From Xiphydria camelus (lineage: Eukaryota; Arthropoda; Insecta; Hymenoptera; Xiphydriidae), in contig OY783195.1 of the NCBI GenBank assembly GCA_963678675.1, positions 8,132,001 through 8,196,000 on the forward strand: 64,000 nucleotides of DNA. Reading direction: 5' to 3'. The translations under genes and the position numbers were made by a program. A model generated the notes under the pieces. The model was not told where the DNA came from. It saw only the letters and a program-made list of their open reading frames with translations, and searched no databases. Positions 11,978-23,580 of the stretch are shown here, piece by piece. Position 1 is the stretch's first letter, and every line of letters starts with the position of its first letter.

Positions 11978-13202
11978 TGCATTCTGAAGAATTTCTGGTC
12001 CCGATTAAAGTATTTTTGAATCAAGAATATATCTACATAGTGAACCTTAGCATATCGCTTATTAAATAAAGCAATGTCATAACTCAAATAACATCACAAG
12101 TCGGAGTGAGAGCATTATTTTTGACTTTGCAGATGTTTATTATATTTGCACAAAAAGTTTAAGTACTTGATAATTAATACAACTGATCGCTCTGCCGAAA
12201 TATACAAATGTTTTCGTTATAAATTATTATTTAATATACAAATGACAGCAATTCGAAACTTTAAATACGTGTTTTCTAGCATTTTGAGTTGTGACGTTGT
12301 TTTATTTAATAAGCGATATGTTTATGTATTAATAGTTGAATGATCGAAGGGGCACAATACCTTTAAAATAGCTCTACAGAGCAAAAACGAATGGAGAACC
12401 AAAAATGTACTTATATATTTACTTGCCCTTTCAATTATGCAACTTTAACACATATACGTATGCTAATACTCGTATTCACGCGATATACGAGAGTCGTTTG
12501 AAAAGTCTGCGCAAAAATGAAAACTGCCCATATTTTTGGGATAAATCTTTTTTATTTTTCAACGTAATCTCCTCTTAGGCTTATACATTTCGTCCAACGC
12601 TGCTCCAGTTTGTCGATCCCTCCCGAATAATAGAATTGGTCCAACTCATCAAAATAAGCATTCGTCTTCGCAATCACTTCCTCGTGAATAAAATCTCTTT
12701 CCCGCCAGCCATTTCTTCACATTGGGGAACAAATAGTAGCCCGAGGGAGCTAAATCTGGATAATTGAGGGGGGGGGGGGGGGAGTTGGAATCGTTAATCC
12801 TTCAATTTTGTGGTTACGACTACAGAGGAGTGAGTTGGTGCATTGTCGTGATGGAAGAAGACTTTTTTGTGGGCCTATCGTGGACGTTTATCTTGAAGCT
12901 CGGTTTTCAAACAGTCCAATAAGGATACATAGTATGCTCCCGTAATAGTTTTACCCTTCTCCAAATAGTCAACAAAAATTATCCCTTGCGAATCCCAAAA
13001 AAACAGTCGCCATAATTTTCCCAGCTGAAGGAACGGTCTTCACCTTCTTTGATGCAGATTCCTCACTGGCAACCCATTGTCTAGACAGTTCTTTGGTCTC
13101 AGGCGTGTAATGATGTATCCATGTTTCATCCGCGGTGACAAAATGACGCCTAAAGCCCTGTAGATTCCGTTGAAATAGCTGCAAACCTTCCTTGGAACAT
13201 AT

Positions 13203-13474
13203 TGTAGCGACCCGTCACGCTACGGTGGCCTACCGCCAGATGACGCCGACCCTCTCGGCCCTTGACTCGCGGCCCTTGGCCCACGGCTCTCGGCTCTCGG
13301 TAGTGTCCGACAACGGTACAGGTAGGTATATAAGAGCGCAACTGCAAGTCTCTTACGGAGGACCACAGAGCGTTTAGACGCAGGAGTCGGCCTAGCCTTC
13401 CTGACGAGTCCACAGGCCGACTCGAAGACGAAACGCTCCGCCGCGAGATAGCGACCTAGCACACCGTCGCTACA
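13203..13474 (+). mobile_element. Solo LTR, 272 bp, with ATAT target duplication
   Basis: Starts TGTAGCGAC and ends GTCGCTACA, the TG...CA ends of LTR retrotransposons with a short inverted repeat. It is flanked by ATAT on both sides (13199-13202 and 13475-13478), a 4-bp duplication as in Ty3/Gypsy-type integration. It holds a TATA-like GTATATAAGAG near 13325. No internal gag-pol remains, so it is a product of LTR-LTR recombination. It sits inside the mariner transposase. Fragments of the same LTR are at 40353-41105 and 53384-53728. Confidence 0.9.
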
Positions 13475-13539
13475 ATATCATCATCGATTTTTCGTTTCGT
13501 TTCGTTTTTTTGATTAATTGGCTGATAGAAAATAGTATA

Positions 13540-14286
13540 CAGGGTATCCCATATAAAACTGTATGGTTGAATAACTCTTGAAAGAGGGCAGTAATCGGAA
13601 AAACTTTTAAATGACAATTATAGGGTTCGAAAGGGGACAACTGACACAAAGTATGTTTCGAGCATAAATGTTTATACTCTGATGCTGCGAGTTATGTTGC
13701 GTTTTTTTTATGGCAACCAAAAATGTTACCCCTACAAAAATTATTTCTTTTGATGAGACGAATTCCGGCATACCGTATTTTATGTCAATCTGCCCATTTT
13801 TTATGCAACCGGTTGCGATACCGTTCCCAATACAATCGAGCGGCAGCTCGATATCCACCTCGACATTCTCCTAAAATCAGTAAAATATCCACTACTTCAA
13901 TTGCTGAATAAACCGTGATACGCGAAATCACTCCAAAAATCGTCTAAACTCAATAATGGTTCGATTCGTACTGACTGGAAAACAATCAAACTTAAGGGAC
14001 ATCAGGTAACTCTGGATAAATAAAAATGGATAGATTGACATAAAATACGGTATGTTTGAATTTGTCTCATCAAAAGGAATAACTTTTGTAGGGGTAACAT
14101 TTTTGGTTGCCATTAAAAAATGCAACATAACTCGCAGCATCAGAGCATAAGTAAACATTTATGCTCGAAACATACTTTGTATCAGTTGTCCCCTTTCGAA
14201 CCCTATAATTTTTATTTAAAAGTTTTTCAGATTACTGCCCTCTTTCAAGAGTTATTTAACCGTACAGTTTTAAATGGGACACCCTG
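13540..14286. mobile_element. Palindromic TA element, CAGGGT ends, inside mariner
   Basis: The outer arms are inverted copies of about 140 bp: AGAGGGCAGTAATC, AGGGTTCGAAAGGGGACAAC and CATACTTTGT-type words on one side and complements on the other. Further inverted homology runs inward (GTAGGGGTAACATTTTTGGT). Ends CAGGGTATCCCA / TGGGACACCCTG are flanked by TATA on both sides. No coding capacity. It interrupts the mariner N-terminal coding region just after the helix-turn-helix segment. Confidence 0.88.
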
Positions 14287-14764
14287 TATACCCATTCACT
14301 CGAGATACCTACAGTACTAACAATCTCACGCACCTTCACTCTTCTATCATCCATCACAATATCATGGATTTTATCGACGATTTCTGTAGTAGTGGCCTCA
14401 ACAGGGCCTCCAGAGCGTTCAGCCTCACTTGTGCTCATAATGACCACTCCGAAAATTTTTAAACCACTCATAAACAGTTCAGATCGAAGGTGCAAATTCA
14501 CCATAATGTTTATCGAGTTTCTTTTCATAAAATAATGTTTAATCAATAGACGAAATTCTCTTTCATCCATTTCTTGAAAGTCACTCGATTCACTCGACTC
14601 AAATGAATGCCAAACGCAGAGTAATAAACCGATCTGATTGAAACTTGAAGTGTGTTCCTGCAAGAGATGCTACTCACTGAAAATAACTTCGATACGTACC
14701 AGTAGTGCCATGAACACTGATTTTGCACGGACTTTTCAAACGACCCTCGCAGTCTTCAACTAAG

Positions 14765-14830
14765 AATCTATATTTTCAAAAATGTTTAAAATCGCTTTCT
14801 TGGTTCAAGAAGTATCTCCGTGGCAATAGG
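14765..14830. mobile_element. Fragment of CACTGAGA-end MITE
   Basis: AAGAATCTATATTTTCAAAA followed by ATGTTTAAAATCG and TTCTTGGTTCAAGAAGTAT matches the middle of 16130-16293 and 11890-11977. No ends are seen. It lies directly beside the mariner right end. Confidence 0.45.
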
Positions 14831-16129
14831 GCTCTAGCGTACTTCCACAAACGTAGCTTTTGTTTGTGTTACACGTGTACATATAGAGAATGTACATCCA
14901 AGTTTCGCCAAGAAACCCAGCTTGGTGGCGCTGCTTGTATTTACCTTTTGATAACGATTTTCCACGGAAAGAATTTATTTGAATGCTTTGAAATCCATAT
15001 TCTATTATAATTGAGGCCATGTTGATTAAAACTCACAGGTAAAACACTTCAATTATTATCCAAAATAACGTGTAAACAGCGCTTATACCACGGGCATCTG
15101 CTTAATGCTTGGTGCGTGCCACAGATGGCACTCTATCTGTTTTGTGCAGTTATCCAATCGCCCTATAGCTATTATATTCCTCTCGGTGCACTTTTCGCAC
15201 CAATACCTCACTCTCTCGAATTTAGACAATAATTAACGTAGGTACTTCCCGAAACTCAAAAATAGGGGGGGGGGGGGAGGGGGGGCCTCGAAACGAGAGA
15301 CGCGAGCCGATCTCGCCGAACGATTACGTCATTAGCGAGAACGAGTCGTGCATAACGAGAGAGGGAGATACCTATAGATACCACGACGATGCTCTGCCCG
15401 CGTCTGGCGTAATGCGCTCACTCGTCTATTTATCTGCCTCTTCACTTGCAACTGCCTCTGCGCCTTCGCGAGCGGGGCCGTCGGGGCTCTCTCGCATGCC
15501 GGACGCTATCATTTTATCAATCACGAGGGAGATAGAAGTCAACCACGGCGCAAGAAGGCAAGAAGAAAATGCGCATTAATTGAAATAACAACAATAATCA
15601 GCCGGTCAACCCGCGGGCAGGGGCAGTTTTACGGAGAGGCCTGCAATTCAGATAATACCTCGCAATGGGAAGCATCAGAAGGAGATATATATGTGTATTC
15701 GCCTCTCTTTCTTTCTCTCCCTCATCTGCACGATTCTTCTCTCTTTCTTTCTCCGACTGGTTCCCTTCCCCCGCAACACGCTCACGGACTTACGGCGAGC
15801 CTCGGGGATCATTATTGTCATTATCCGCCTCGCTATATATATTATTGCATCGACTTCGAGACATTACCCGTGCGGCGAGTCGCTGAGTAGCCAACTTATA
15901 GGGAGGCGTATATAGGGGAGACCGCGAGCGGGAACCTAACTTTGTCCCGCGGAGTTTAATTCTTGATGTGTACAGAACTCAATTCTGTACGCGTGTGTGG
16001 TATACATAGATATGGTGAGAACGCAAGTGGTTTTGTTAGGCATATGACAAATATTTTAATTCATTACGGGTGATATTTAACGTCAACTTGTGTCACCGAA
16101 TATTCTACATCATGAAACAGATCTGAGTA
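14831..16129. other. No gene seen; CpG-rich block 15270-15960 with poly-G
   Basis: 14831-15240 is unremarkable. 15266-15286 is a G-rich run broken by single A. 15290-15960 is CpG-rich with short frames (65-74 codons) that overlap in three frames and show no family. Possible promoter-type DNA only. Confidence 0.35.
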
Positions 16130-16293
16130 CACTGAGAAATAATTACTGGTGTCAAACAAATGTGGTTGACTGTGTCAATCACACCGACACTGTGTGTGTA
16201 TCAATTAAGAATACCTATTCTTAAAAATGTTTAAGATCGTGTGTTCTTATTCGAGAAATATTTTTTTGATACTAGCAATTATTACTCTTAGTT
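16130..16293. mobile_element. TA MITE, CACTGAGAAATAATT ends
   Basis: Left CACTGAGAAATAATTACTGG and right AATTATTACTCTTAGTT are complementary with a few changes and flanked by TA (16128-16129 and 16294-16295). The interior carries TATTCTTAAAAATGTTTAAG, shared with two partial copies at 11890 and 14765. Non-coding. Confidence 0.75.
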
Positions 16294-16295
16294 TA

Positions 16296-18941
16296 TACCT
16301 GTAAATGACTGTATTGATATCAGCTCAGCGTAGTTGTTTGCACTGGTTTTATCGAGATCCTGCATAGATCTTGAGCGTAATCTCTCGAGAACCAGCCTAT
16401 CTATATATAGCGACTAAAGAAGTTATATAAACATGGCGTTTTACTATTCTTTTGATAACTTAATCTATAACACGTTTATTAATATTTGTAGGAGGGGTAA
16501 TATGTATAGAGCGCGAATAAACTAGAACTAGGGTTTATTCGTGATATGGGAATACAAATGGTAGTGTGTGAGTGTGTGAGTGGGGGAAAAAGATCCCAGG
16601 GTAAAATGTTTCGTGCTAAACAGAATTACGTGAATAGTTAAAGTTGGCTTTACTCTGATGAGTAAACATTGTGGAGAAGTCAATATAACCTCAAGTGCCA
16701 TTTCTTGAGCCAGAGTCAACACGAAATACGAAGTTTCAATATCAGTTCATCATTTTCAGTTTCATTACAAATTAATTACTTGAAACAATATATAACAATT
16801 CTATTTATCCCCATTACAAGTGTACAAAACATCATCCAAAAATTTCGGAATTATGACATCTACTAGCGACGCTACAAGAGTTTTCGGCCTGCCCCTATAC
16901 TGCCGTACTAAGACAAATTTGCTTGTTTGGCTATTTGAGCATATCTATCTGCTTTATTACTGTGTCGAGTGTATAAGGTGTATCTGCGCTCCTATATATC
17001 AACTAAAAACAAAAATCGGATACGTTTCTACGAGCGCGGCATGAAGCAATTCAGAAAAACTGTTGTATCTTGAAATGACGTGTTAAAGTGTAGATACGAC
17101 ATTTTGCCCCTTGGCAGTATAGTTCCTGCGCGGTCCCTATACGGTTTTAAATCGAATCGGTGTTCCTTCCAACGCCACATCTTCCGCAGCACCCGTCCCA
17201 CGCCACGGTACACCAGCATCCACCGCCGCACGAACCGTGAGAAGGACACCCCACGACTTACCTCGGAAGAGAAGAAAAAAACCGACGCACGCGGGATAGT
17301 AAGGCCGGTTTAACGCGGAATGCGGTCCTGCCGCAATAAACTCCTAGCAACGAGAGGTGATCAGCCAATCGGCGATCTCTCCCTTGCGCAATCCATAAAG
17401 GTACACCGTTTGCGCTCTGGTCACATCAGTTACACGACACCGTCGCCGTCATCGTCGTCTTCGTCATCGTCGTCATCTCGCTCCATTCTCGCCCTCCCTC
17501 CCCTTCGCACCCCTCGCCCAGAGACCGGCCGCAGCACCACACGCTACGGGCTTCAAACCGCACGGGACCTAACGTTCCCATATGTATCATATGTTGTGTC
17601 CTACCGTATCGGCTCGACGCGAGCGAGCGCGCGCGCGCGGACACACACGCGCAACCGGGACCCGGCCGTCGCACACGGATACAGATACAGGAAACTGCGC
17701 CCGGTGCACACGTAACTGCTACAGAACACGCTGCGGTCGCGCGGCGTTATATTCGTTTACCTTGCGTTAATCATGGCGTTTTATGGTAACTCGATAGCCC
17801 CCCCCCCCTCTCCTCTTCTCAGCCGCCCGGCGGACCTACCCGCGATTTTGCAATCGATCTTTTCATCGATACTATTCCTCCTGCCTTCGTTGCACCGCTT
17901 CCACTTCCATCTCCTCCCCTTAACAGGCTTCTCGAAGAACGCGATGCATGAGCGCGCGGTAACACGATCAACGCGTCGCGCTGATATAGGTACCTACTCC
18001 GTTTTGTAGGCGCGCTGTTCGCGCACACGGCTAGAATTTGTTCGCGACTAATGTAGGTACATATCCGCGTTGACGGTGATTAGAGCATCGCTTATTACCG
18101 CTAAGTGTGTAAATGTATGTTGGGGTGGGATTTTTTTTGGGTGTTTCGCGACGGTGGGGTTATTTTGTAAGGGGAAGGGTGGCAAGGTTGGTTTTCTAAG
18201 GCCTGGTTGTGCACAAACCAACTTTTTCAGACTAAGTGAAGCTTAAGAAAATAAGTCACTTAAACTGCTTTTAAGCTACACTTAAGTTAAGCATTGGTCG
18301 CAAAATTTCGAATACAGCTTATTTTGTTTGACAAGTGAAACATCATTCCAATAATTTGGAAGTAGTTTTCAAAGTGCAAACCGACTTGTTTTATATCGAC
18401 GTTTTGAAAGGCGATTAGTTAATTCCACTAGGATTAAAAACAATTGGAGACATTGAAAAAAAGTTTAAACAAAAGATACAAACAAAAGAACAAGCTATCT
18501 TTAATTTTTAATATATCATCGCTGCGTTTCGAGATAATCACGTTGAAAATTGAATGGGAACCGTGTGGCTATCCTAATTCTATAGATATACTCTATACTC
18601 ACGCCACATCGAGAAATGCAGCCCCAAACAAATCCAACGTCGATGATACCAAAATCCCGCGCATAACTGCACGTAAATACCGAGCGGGTCAACTGCAACG
18701 CGCGAGGGAATCGTTCACAATGTTAAGAAGAGAGCGCGCGTAAAGATTTCCTCGCTCAGATATTCCCCGATACATAATACTCTGGGTGGTTAGCTCCTCG
18801 TCCGCTCCATCGAGTTCGATCAAATCCCATACGAGGGAGAGAAAGAGTCTCGCGCGAGACGAGATTCCCTTAATAAGCTTACTCCTCGACCGTCGACGTG
18901 CGAGAAGGAATGCGCGCTTTCCATCGATTAAAGCGCGTTAA
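16296..18941. other. No confident gene; CpG-rich block 17080-18030
   Basis: 16296-17060 is AT-rich without landmarks. 17080-18030 is CpG-rich with a TCG/TCA trinucleotide run (17440-17480), a CG-dinucleotide run (17625-17640) and a C run (17797-17806). Its frames of 62-131 codons are low-complexity. 18190-18300 starts GGCCTGGTTGTGCACAAACC and repeats AAGCTTAAG/CTTAAG words, perhaps one end of an iterated-motif element whose other end I cannot find. Confidence 0.35.
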
Positions 18942-19201
18942 CCCTTAACTGGTATACACCTTTTTTCTAACGTAACTGGTATTATGGGGTGACAGGTGAC
19001 CCCAATTTAAATCTGGTATAAAGAGAAAAAAAAATGTCGATAAAAACATTTTGGATAAGTAGGTAAGCAAATTTGTTAGCAAAGTAATTATTATATTGAT
19101 TAAAGAAAAACAAATATTTACTTAAACTAGCAAAAAATTCGGAACATTTTCACACATGAGCTAACGAATTTTTATACGATTTAATGCATACCAGTTAAGA
19201 G
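18942..19201. mobile_element. piggyBac-like MITE, TTAA flanks, 260 bp
   Basis: Flanked by TTAA at 18938-18941 and 19202-19205. The ends CCCTTAACTGGTATAC and GCATACCAGTTAAGAG are inverted repeats of about 15 bp. The CCC start next to TTAA is the hallmark of piggyBac-type elements. The interior repeats AACTGGTAT near 18975. It contains no transposase, so it is non-autonomous. Confidence 0.85.
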
Positions 19202-19205
19202 TTAA

Positions 19206-20288
19206 AACGCCGTCAAAAAATAAGGTTCCGGCAGCGTCGCCCCGCCGCGCACGCTTTCGGCTCCGCGCTACCGAGCAGCGTCCGAGAGCCGAAGCGAAGC
19301 GAGAGCGAGATGGGGAAAGCGAAGAAGAGAGCCCGGCGATGATATTTTTGCGGTGGCGCAAAGTTAAGGCCGCAGAGCAAACGTCGGTCGGCCGCAATCT
19401 TCGGTCAATTTCCGAGCAAGGGGCGAGCAATCTCGCTGAACAAACAAAAAAGTCCACGCGGCCACCACGCGGACTTATGCATCTCGGCGAGCGAGGGACG
19501 GGCGAGATGAGCGAGAAAGGGGAGGAAAGACGCACGCGTAAGATCGCCGCGATCGGACCTTTGTCGGTGGGCCTGCGCGCCGTGATATTTCCAGTAGCAA
19601 TCGCATCGATAATGCGCTGCGTGTTCTCGCGCGCGGCGCTGATATAACTCTCGCGGCGAATAGGCGATGCCGTGTACCACCTGTACGCATGTGCGCGCAG
19701 CTCGGAGAGGGGCTCTCCGTTACGGTCTACACGGGAAGCTTCGAATTGAAATTCCGGGGAGATTTCCCGGCCGGTTGATTCGATCGATAGTTACTCTCTG
19801 GTGAATTTCGATCGGATGGGATATGCGATGGGAGGATCGGTTTCGTTGTACGGTGTGTGATGGGTACGTGGATGCGTGTAAGAGGAATGTTTATACGTTA
19901 GGATTGATGAAACTTAACGATTTTATTTCGACGAGATATAAAGTAATTTGTTTATGGATAAACTCGAGGAAGAAATATTATATAATATACATTTTAAGAA
20001 TCATGCCTTTTCGATAGTACCTATACTCGAGATATAATTTCTTTGATTCGAAGAATATTTACATTATATTTGATTGGAATTATGTAAAATATTCAACTAA
20101 TAAATCAATAATTTAAAGTGAATCATTGCAGATAATAAACCCAATTAATGGAGTTGTGAAAACGGTTAAGAAAATTAGTTCACATAATCACATATATGGT
20201 ACCTACTTATTTTCCTATTAAAAAAGGAAGAAAGGAAGTCGTGTGGCTTTCTAGAATTTTGTTACGAGATCACAATGACTTACGTTCC
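19206..20288. other. CpG-rich block 19206-19830, then AT-rich; no gene seen
   Basis: Frames on both strands at 19161-19690 (71-124 codons) overlap and are Arg/Ser-rich without motifs, as expected in CpG-rich DNA. 19830-20288 is AT-rich with no clear structure. Confidence 0.35.
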
Positions 20289-20646
20289 ACATGGAAATGT
20301 TTCATATGGACCATATACGGCAAATATATGAATAATATAAAGGTCATACACGGTTTTGGACCTATATGCATTGTAGATGGATCCATATATGATCCGTAGG
20401 TACATAATCGACGAGAAAATGTAGTTAATGATATTATATAGATGATAATTTTATTATATGCAGAGTATTTTAGGAAGTAAGTTAAACCTATGAAAAATTA
20501 TATTTGATCAAAGTAAACCATTAAAAATTATATATAAATATTGCACCCATGAACACCCAGAGAAACACAATCGACCGAGAAATCAAATGCATGAAGTAAC
20601 GCGCGTTAAAAGTAAAAGTATTTTATCCCTACCCATGGGAACTACA

Positions 20647-20846
20647 TGGAGAGAAGTTTGTGGTAGCCAGTCCTACAATCCTGTGGTAAGATTGTATTAT
20701 TGCGGCGTATGACGTTCGTACGTATAAATATGTCGATATTTACCATAAGTATTGTCGCATTCGCTATACTTATGGTAAATATCGCCGCAATAATTCAATC
20801 TTACCACATGGAGTATGAAAGTGGTTACCACAAACTTTTCTCCGTG
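20647..20846. mobile_element. 200-bp MITE nested in left arm, TACA target duplication
   Basis: Ends TGGAGAGAAGTTTGTGGTA and TACCACAAACTTTTCTCC are inverted repeats. A second inner hairpin pairs ATATTTACCATAAGTATTG with ATACTTATGGTAAATAT. TACA at 20643-20646 is repeated at 20847-20850. The right arm of the host palindrome reads straight through this site, confirming the boundaries. Confidence 0.85.
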
Positions 20847-21408
20847 TACAAAACTTATCCTCGATAAAAATTGTATGCTATGTATATCTGACCAGAGAAA
20901 GTGTTTCACTTAAAAAAACTATTGATATCCGAATGTAGCTGCCAAATTCTTATGATCTGCAAAGAATAGTATAAGAAAAATTGTGCCAACAAAATTAAAA
21001 CACAAGAAAATGTAATTATGCTCCACATGAACGTTACTTTAACAAAAATTTAATCTAGAAATATACGCTTTTAAGGATATCAATTATTCAGGCACGGGTC
21101 CGACAAGTACCTTTTATTTAGAATATCGGTGGCCCTGTTTTGGTGTAGTTCTACTTCGGTTTTAGTTATATTTCTTACTTCTCTATTGGTAGATTAAATT
21201 TTTGTTAAAGTAATGTTTATGTGGAGCATAATTACAGTTCTTCGAGTTTTAATCTTTTGGACAAATTTGCTTATGCAATCATTTGTGAATCATAAAAACT
21301 TGGCACTTACATTCGGATAGGGTAAACCACCCAGTTATATTGGACCCTTAAGCATTTTACAAGATTTGAGACCGTGTTAAAAAGATATTTTTATAACACC
21401 TGCATCAA

Positions 21409-21572
21409 AAGTGGTGCTTTTCATGCTAGTTTTACGGGACGAAAATAGCAAATTGCACGCTAGGATAGAAAAGTTGAGCTCGCGCATACACAGTTTATAC
21501 TTGCTTCACTTTCATCCCTTGGGTGATTTTTCGTTCATTTTCGTCCCTGAAAACTAGCATGAAAAGCACCAC
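21409..21572. mobile_element. Nested hairpin element, AGTGGTGCTTTTCATGCTAG ends
   Basis: The left arm AGTGGTGCTTTTCATGCTAG continues with TTTTACGGGACGAAAAT. The right arm ATTTTCGTCCCTGAAAAC then TAGCATGAAAAGCACCACT is its complement with two changes. Flanks TGCATCAAA and TGCATGC suggest a TGCAT-like duplication, but this is uncertain. Non-coding. Confidence 0.75.
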
Positions 21573-21588
21573 TTGCATGCACATTTTA

Positions 21589-21706
21589 TAACAACACGGA
21601 CCAAAGTTGGCGCCGACGAGTGTGATTGCAGCCCTCGCTTCTCTCGGGCAGCAAACTTCTCACTCGTCGGTAATCGCCAACTTTCAGCCCTTGTTGCACA
21701 ATATAC
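21589..21706. mobile_element. Small nested hairpin element, GC-rich
   Basis: ACAACACGGACCAAAGTTGG with GACGAGTGTGA on the left is answered by TCACTCGTCGG and CCAACTTTCAGCCCTTGTTG on the right. At about 118 bp it is the shortest nested element of this cluster. Boundaries and target duplication are not certain. Confidence 0.6.
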
Positions 21707-22449
21707 TATTTTCTACCTAGAGATATGAGTGGTGGCTTATTTTGAGATTGAAAATATATTGACTTTACATTCTAGTAACTTACAATTTTAAGTTGGAAAG
21801 AATATAATTTTCAACAATAAAAAGCTGGGATAAAGTGAACAAACTTAGTTATTAGACAGTGTTCTTATTTTTTGAAAATACTCAATCCAGTTATTGGACA
21901 GTCAAGAATCCATAAGCCAGATACGATTTTTTATGATATTTATTAAAATAAAAATTAGGAATCTTGCTTTTATTTATTTAAATCAGACTGTCCAATAACT
22001 GGGTGGTTTACCCAAGTTCTTTTAAGTGAAAGATTTTCTCGGGTCAGATATGGCATACAATTTTTGTTGAAGATAAGTTTTGTAGTTCCCATGGGTATAG
22101 AGATAAAATACTTTTATATATATTTAACGTTACTTTATGCATTTAATTTTTCGGCCAATTGTAGGTGTTCTTTGTGTGATGTGGGTACAATATTTAGATA
22201 TGATTTTTGACAGTTTAATTTGTTCAAATATAATTATTCATAGGTTTAATTTTTACTTCCTAAAACATTCTGCACATATAATAAATATATAATTTATTAT
22301 CATTAATAAAATGTTTTCGTCGACCATATACGGATCATACCTATATGGATCCATATACAATGCATATAGGTCCAAAACTGTCATATATGAGCTTTACATG
22401 ATTCATATATTTCCCGTATATATGGTCCATATAAAACATTTCCATGCAA

Positions 22450-23580
22450 GTACGAGACATTTACAAGAGCGAAAAGTCATCTAGAGTCGTAAGAAATCTG
22501 AAATAGAAATACATACCGCGATAGACTCTGTGCAGGCTATGACCTCGCGCAAGTACCGCGCACAACCCACGATTTAGAAACGCTTGGCCCACTGAGAGAG
22601 CCAGCCTTTCACCGCGCGCGGTCCAGCCTCCCTTGGGAATCCCCTCCGCCGGATGGAGCGCATCGTTTAAGACATCGGCTCGCAACATTTCTTTCCTTTG
22701 CTGGAAACAAATGAGCTTTGGACAGCCGGGGGTCAGGGCGGTCCTTTTGAGGGCTTTTGACGTCCAGCAGCCGGGGGTCAGGGCTGCCCGTTCACGGTAG
22801 CTGCCCTGCCTCTTCCATAACCTCGCTTCTTCTTTTTTCACAATCTCTCTCTCCCTCTTTCTCTCCTAACCACCGTCGTCCCATCCCCGGTGCCGCGGTA
22901 ATGAACGAGGGCGCGGACAATGGCCGTCGGAATCGTGTGGAACTTACGAGGAGAAGGGTTAATAGCGACCCCCGCGATTGTTCGTAATTACACGTCGCCA
23001 CGTAGAGTGCGACTGAGAGGGAAGCGAAGAGGAACCCGAGGAGAGGGGAAGAGAGAGAAGGATAACGCGTTATTCGGAAAAGGAGGATAGAGACGAGCGG
23101 AGAAGACTTCCTCTGCAGCGCGTTCGATTCCGTCAGCAACTTTCGGTTCGTCACACTCGACGGCCCTCGCTCCGCGCGCGCGGTTCATCCCCCGCCCCAC
23201 CCCACCTTCTTTCGCGCCGACGCCAGGCGCATAATTAAACGTTACAATTAAAATCATAATGGCTCGCGGACTCGAGCTTCGGGAGGAAGAGAGAATAGTG
23301 GTAAACTGTAACAATGGACCCTGACAAAGGCCATTGTCGATGATAATATTGATTAATTACGATCGGGAAGCTCTCTCCGAGCTGCAGTTGCGGGCATCGC
23401 GCGGGGCCCGCCTGCGCGCTCCTTCGCCAGTTTCTTCGGGGATCATCAAGAGCGGTTCATTAGCGGAAGAGTCCTCCCGGTTCACGAGTGTGGGAAAGAA
23501 GTCGAGTCACTGGTATTCTCTATTGGGCTCGAGCCTCGCTACGGATGCGGAATTTTTCTCGTATTTTCGAGATTTCGTGG
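22450..23580. other. CpG-rich block, no confident exon
   Basis: Dense CG dinucleotides with frames of 70-126 codons on both strands that overlap and lack motifs. A short duplication, CAGCCGGGGGTCAGGGC, occurs at 22723 and 22768. It could hold an untranslated exon or promoter; nothing decides this. Confidence 0.35.

Larger units (their letters stand above)
12552..14570 (-). pseudogene. Mariner transposase, broken
   Basis: Cut-and-paste DDD transposase of the mariner family, dead. The N-terminal part (14570 down to about 14287) begins MDEREFRLLIKHYF and contains the helix-turn-helix segment with VDKIHDIVMDDRRVKV and REIVSTVGIS. The C-terminal part (13198 to the stop at 12552) has VTADETWIHHYTPETK (first catalytic Asp), HHDNAPTH (second Asp) and YPDLAPSGYYLFPN (third Asp), ending GDYVEK-stop. 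The three catalytic Asp are thus present, but the frame is cut by two insertions, has a shortened middle, and carries a poly-G/C expansion (12769-12782) just before the third Asp. It cannot make active enzyme. Confidence 0.92.
12488..14749 (-). mobile_element. Mariner transposon interrupted by an LTR and a palindromic element
   Basis: Terminal inverted repeats: left CGAGAGTCGTTTGAAAAGTC then TGCGCAAAA; right, complemented, CGAGGGTCGTTTGAAAAGTC then CGTGCAAAA. TA precedes the left end (12486-12487) and CA follows the right, consistent with a decayed TA duplication. The transposase reads on the minus strand. Removing the LTR (13203-13474 plus its 4-bp duplication) and the palindrome (13540-14286) leaves about 1.24 kb, close to a normal mariner of about 1.3 kb. 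Confidence 0.92.
21320..22013. mobile_element. GGGTAA-type TA element, word CAGTTATTGGACAGTC
   Basis: Ends GGGTAAACCACCCAGTTATA and, complemented, GGGTAAACCACCCAGTTATT. TA precedes the left end; the right TA is lost with a few bases of target. The family word CCAGTTATTGGACAGTC recurs inside near 21893, and a variant TTAGTTATTAGACAGTG near 21847. No transposase remains; two further hairpin elements sit inside. It is inserted in the right arm of the giant palindrome. Confidence 0.85.
20289..22447. mobile_element. Giant palindromic element, about 2.2 kb, with nested insertions
   Basis: The ends CATGGAAATGTTTCATATGG and CCATATAAAACATTTCCATG are complementary, and the arms match inward for several hundred bp. 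Matching landmarks are GGATCCATATA, GTTAAACCTATGAA and CCCATGGGAACTACA on the left, with their complements on the right, meeting near 21120. The original size was about 1.26 kb: the left arm carries a 200-bp insert (20647-20846) and the right arm a 694-bp insert (21320-22013), each absent from the other arm. No protein remnant recognised. Confidence 0.88.

Noticed and set aside
17426..17715. Ser/Thr-rich frames around the TCG/TCA repeat
   Set aside because: They depend on a trinucleotide run and CG dinucleotide repeats, and frames on opposite strands are equally long.
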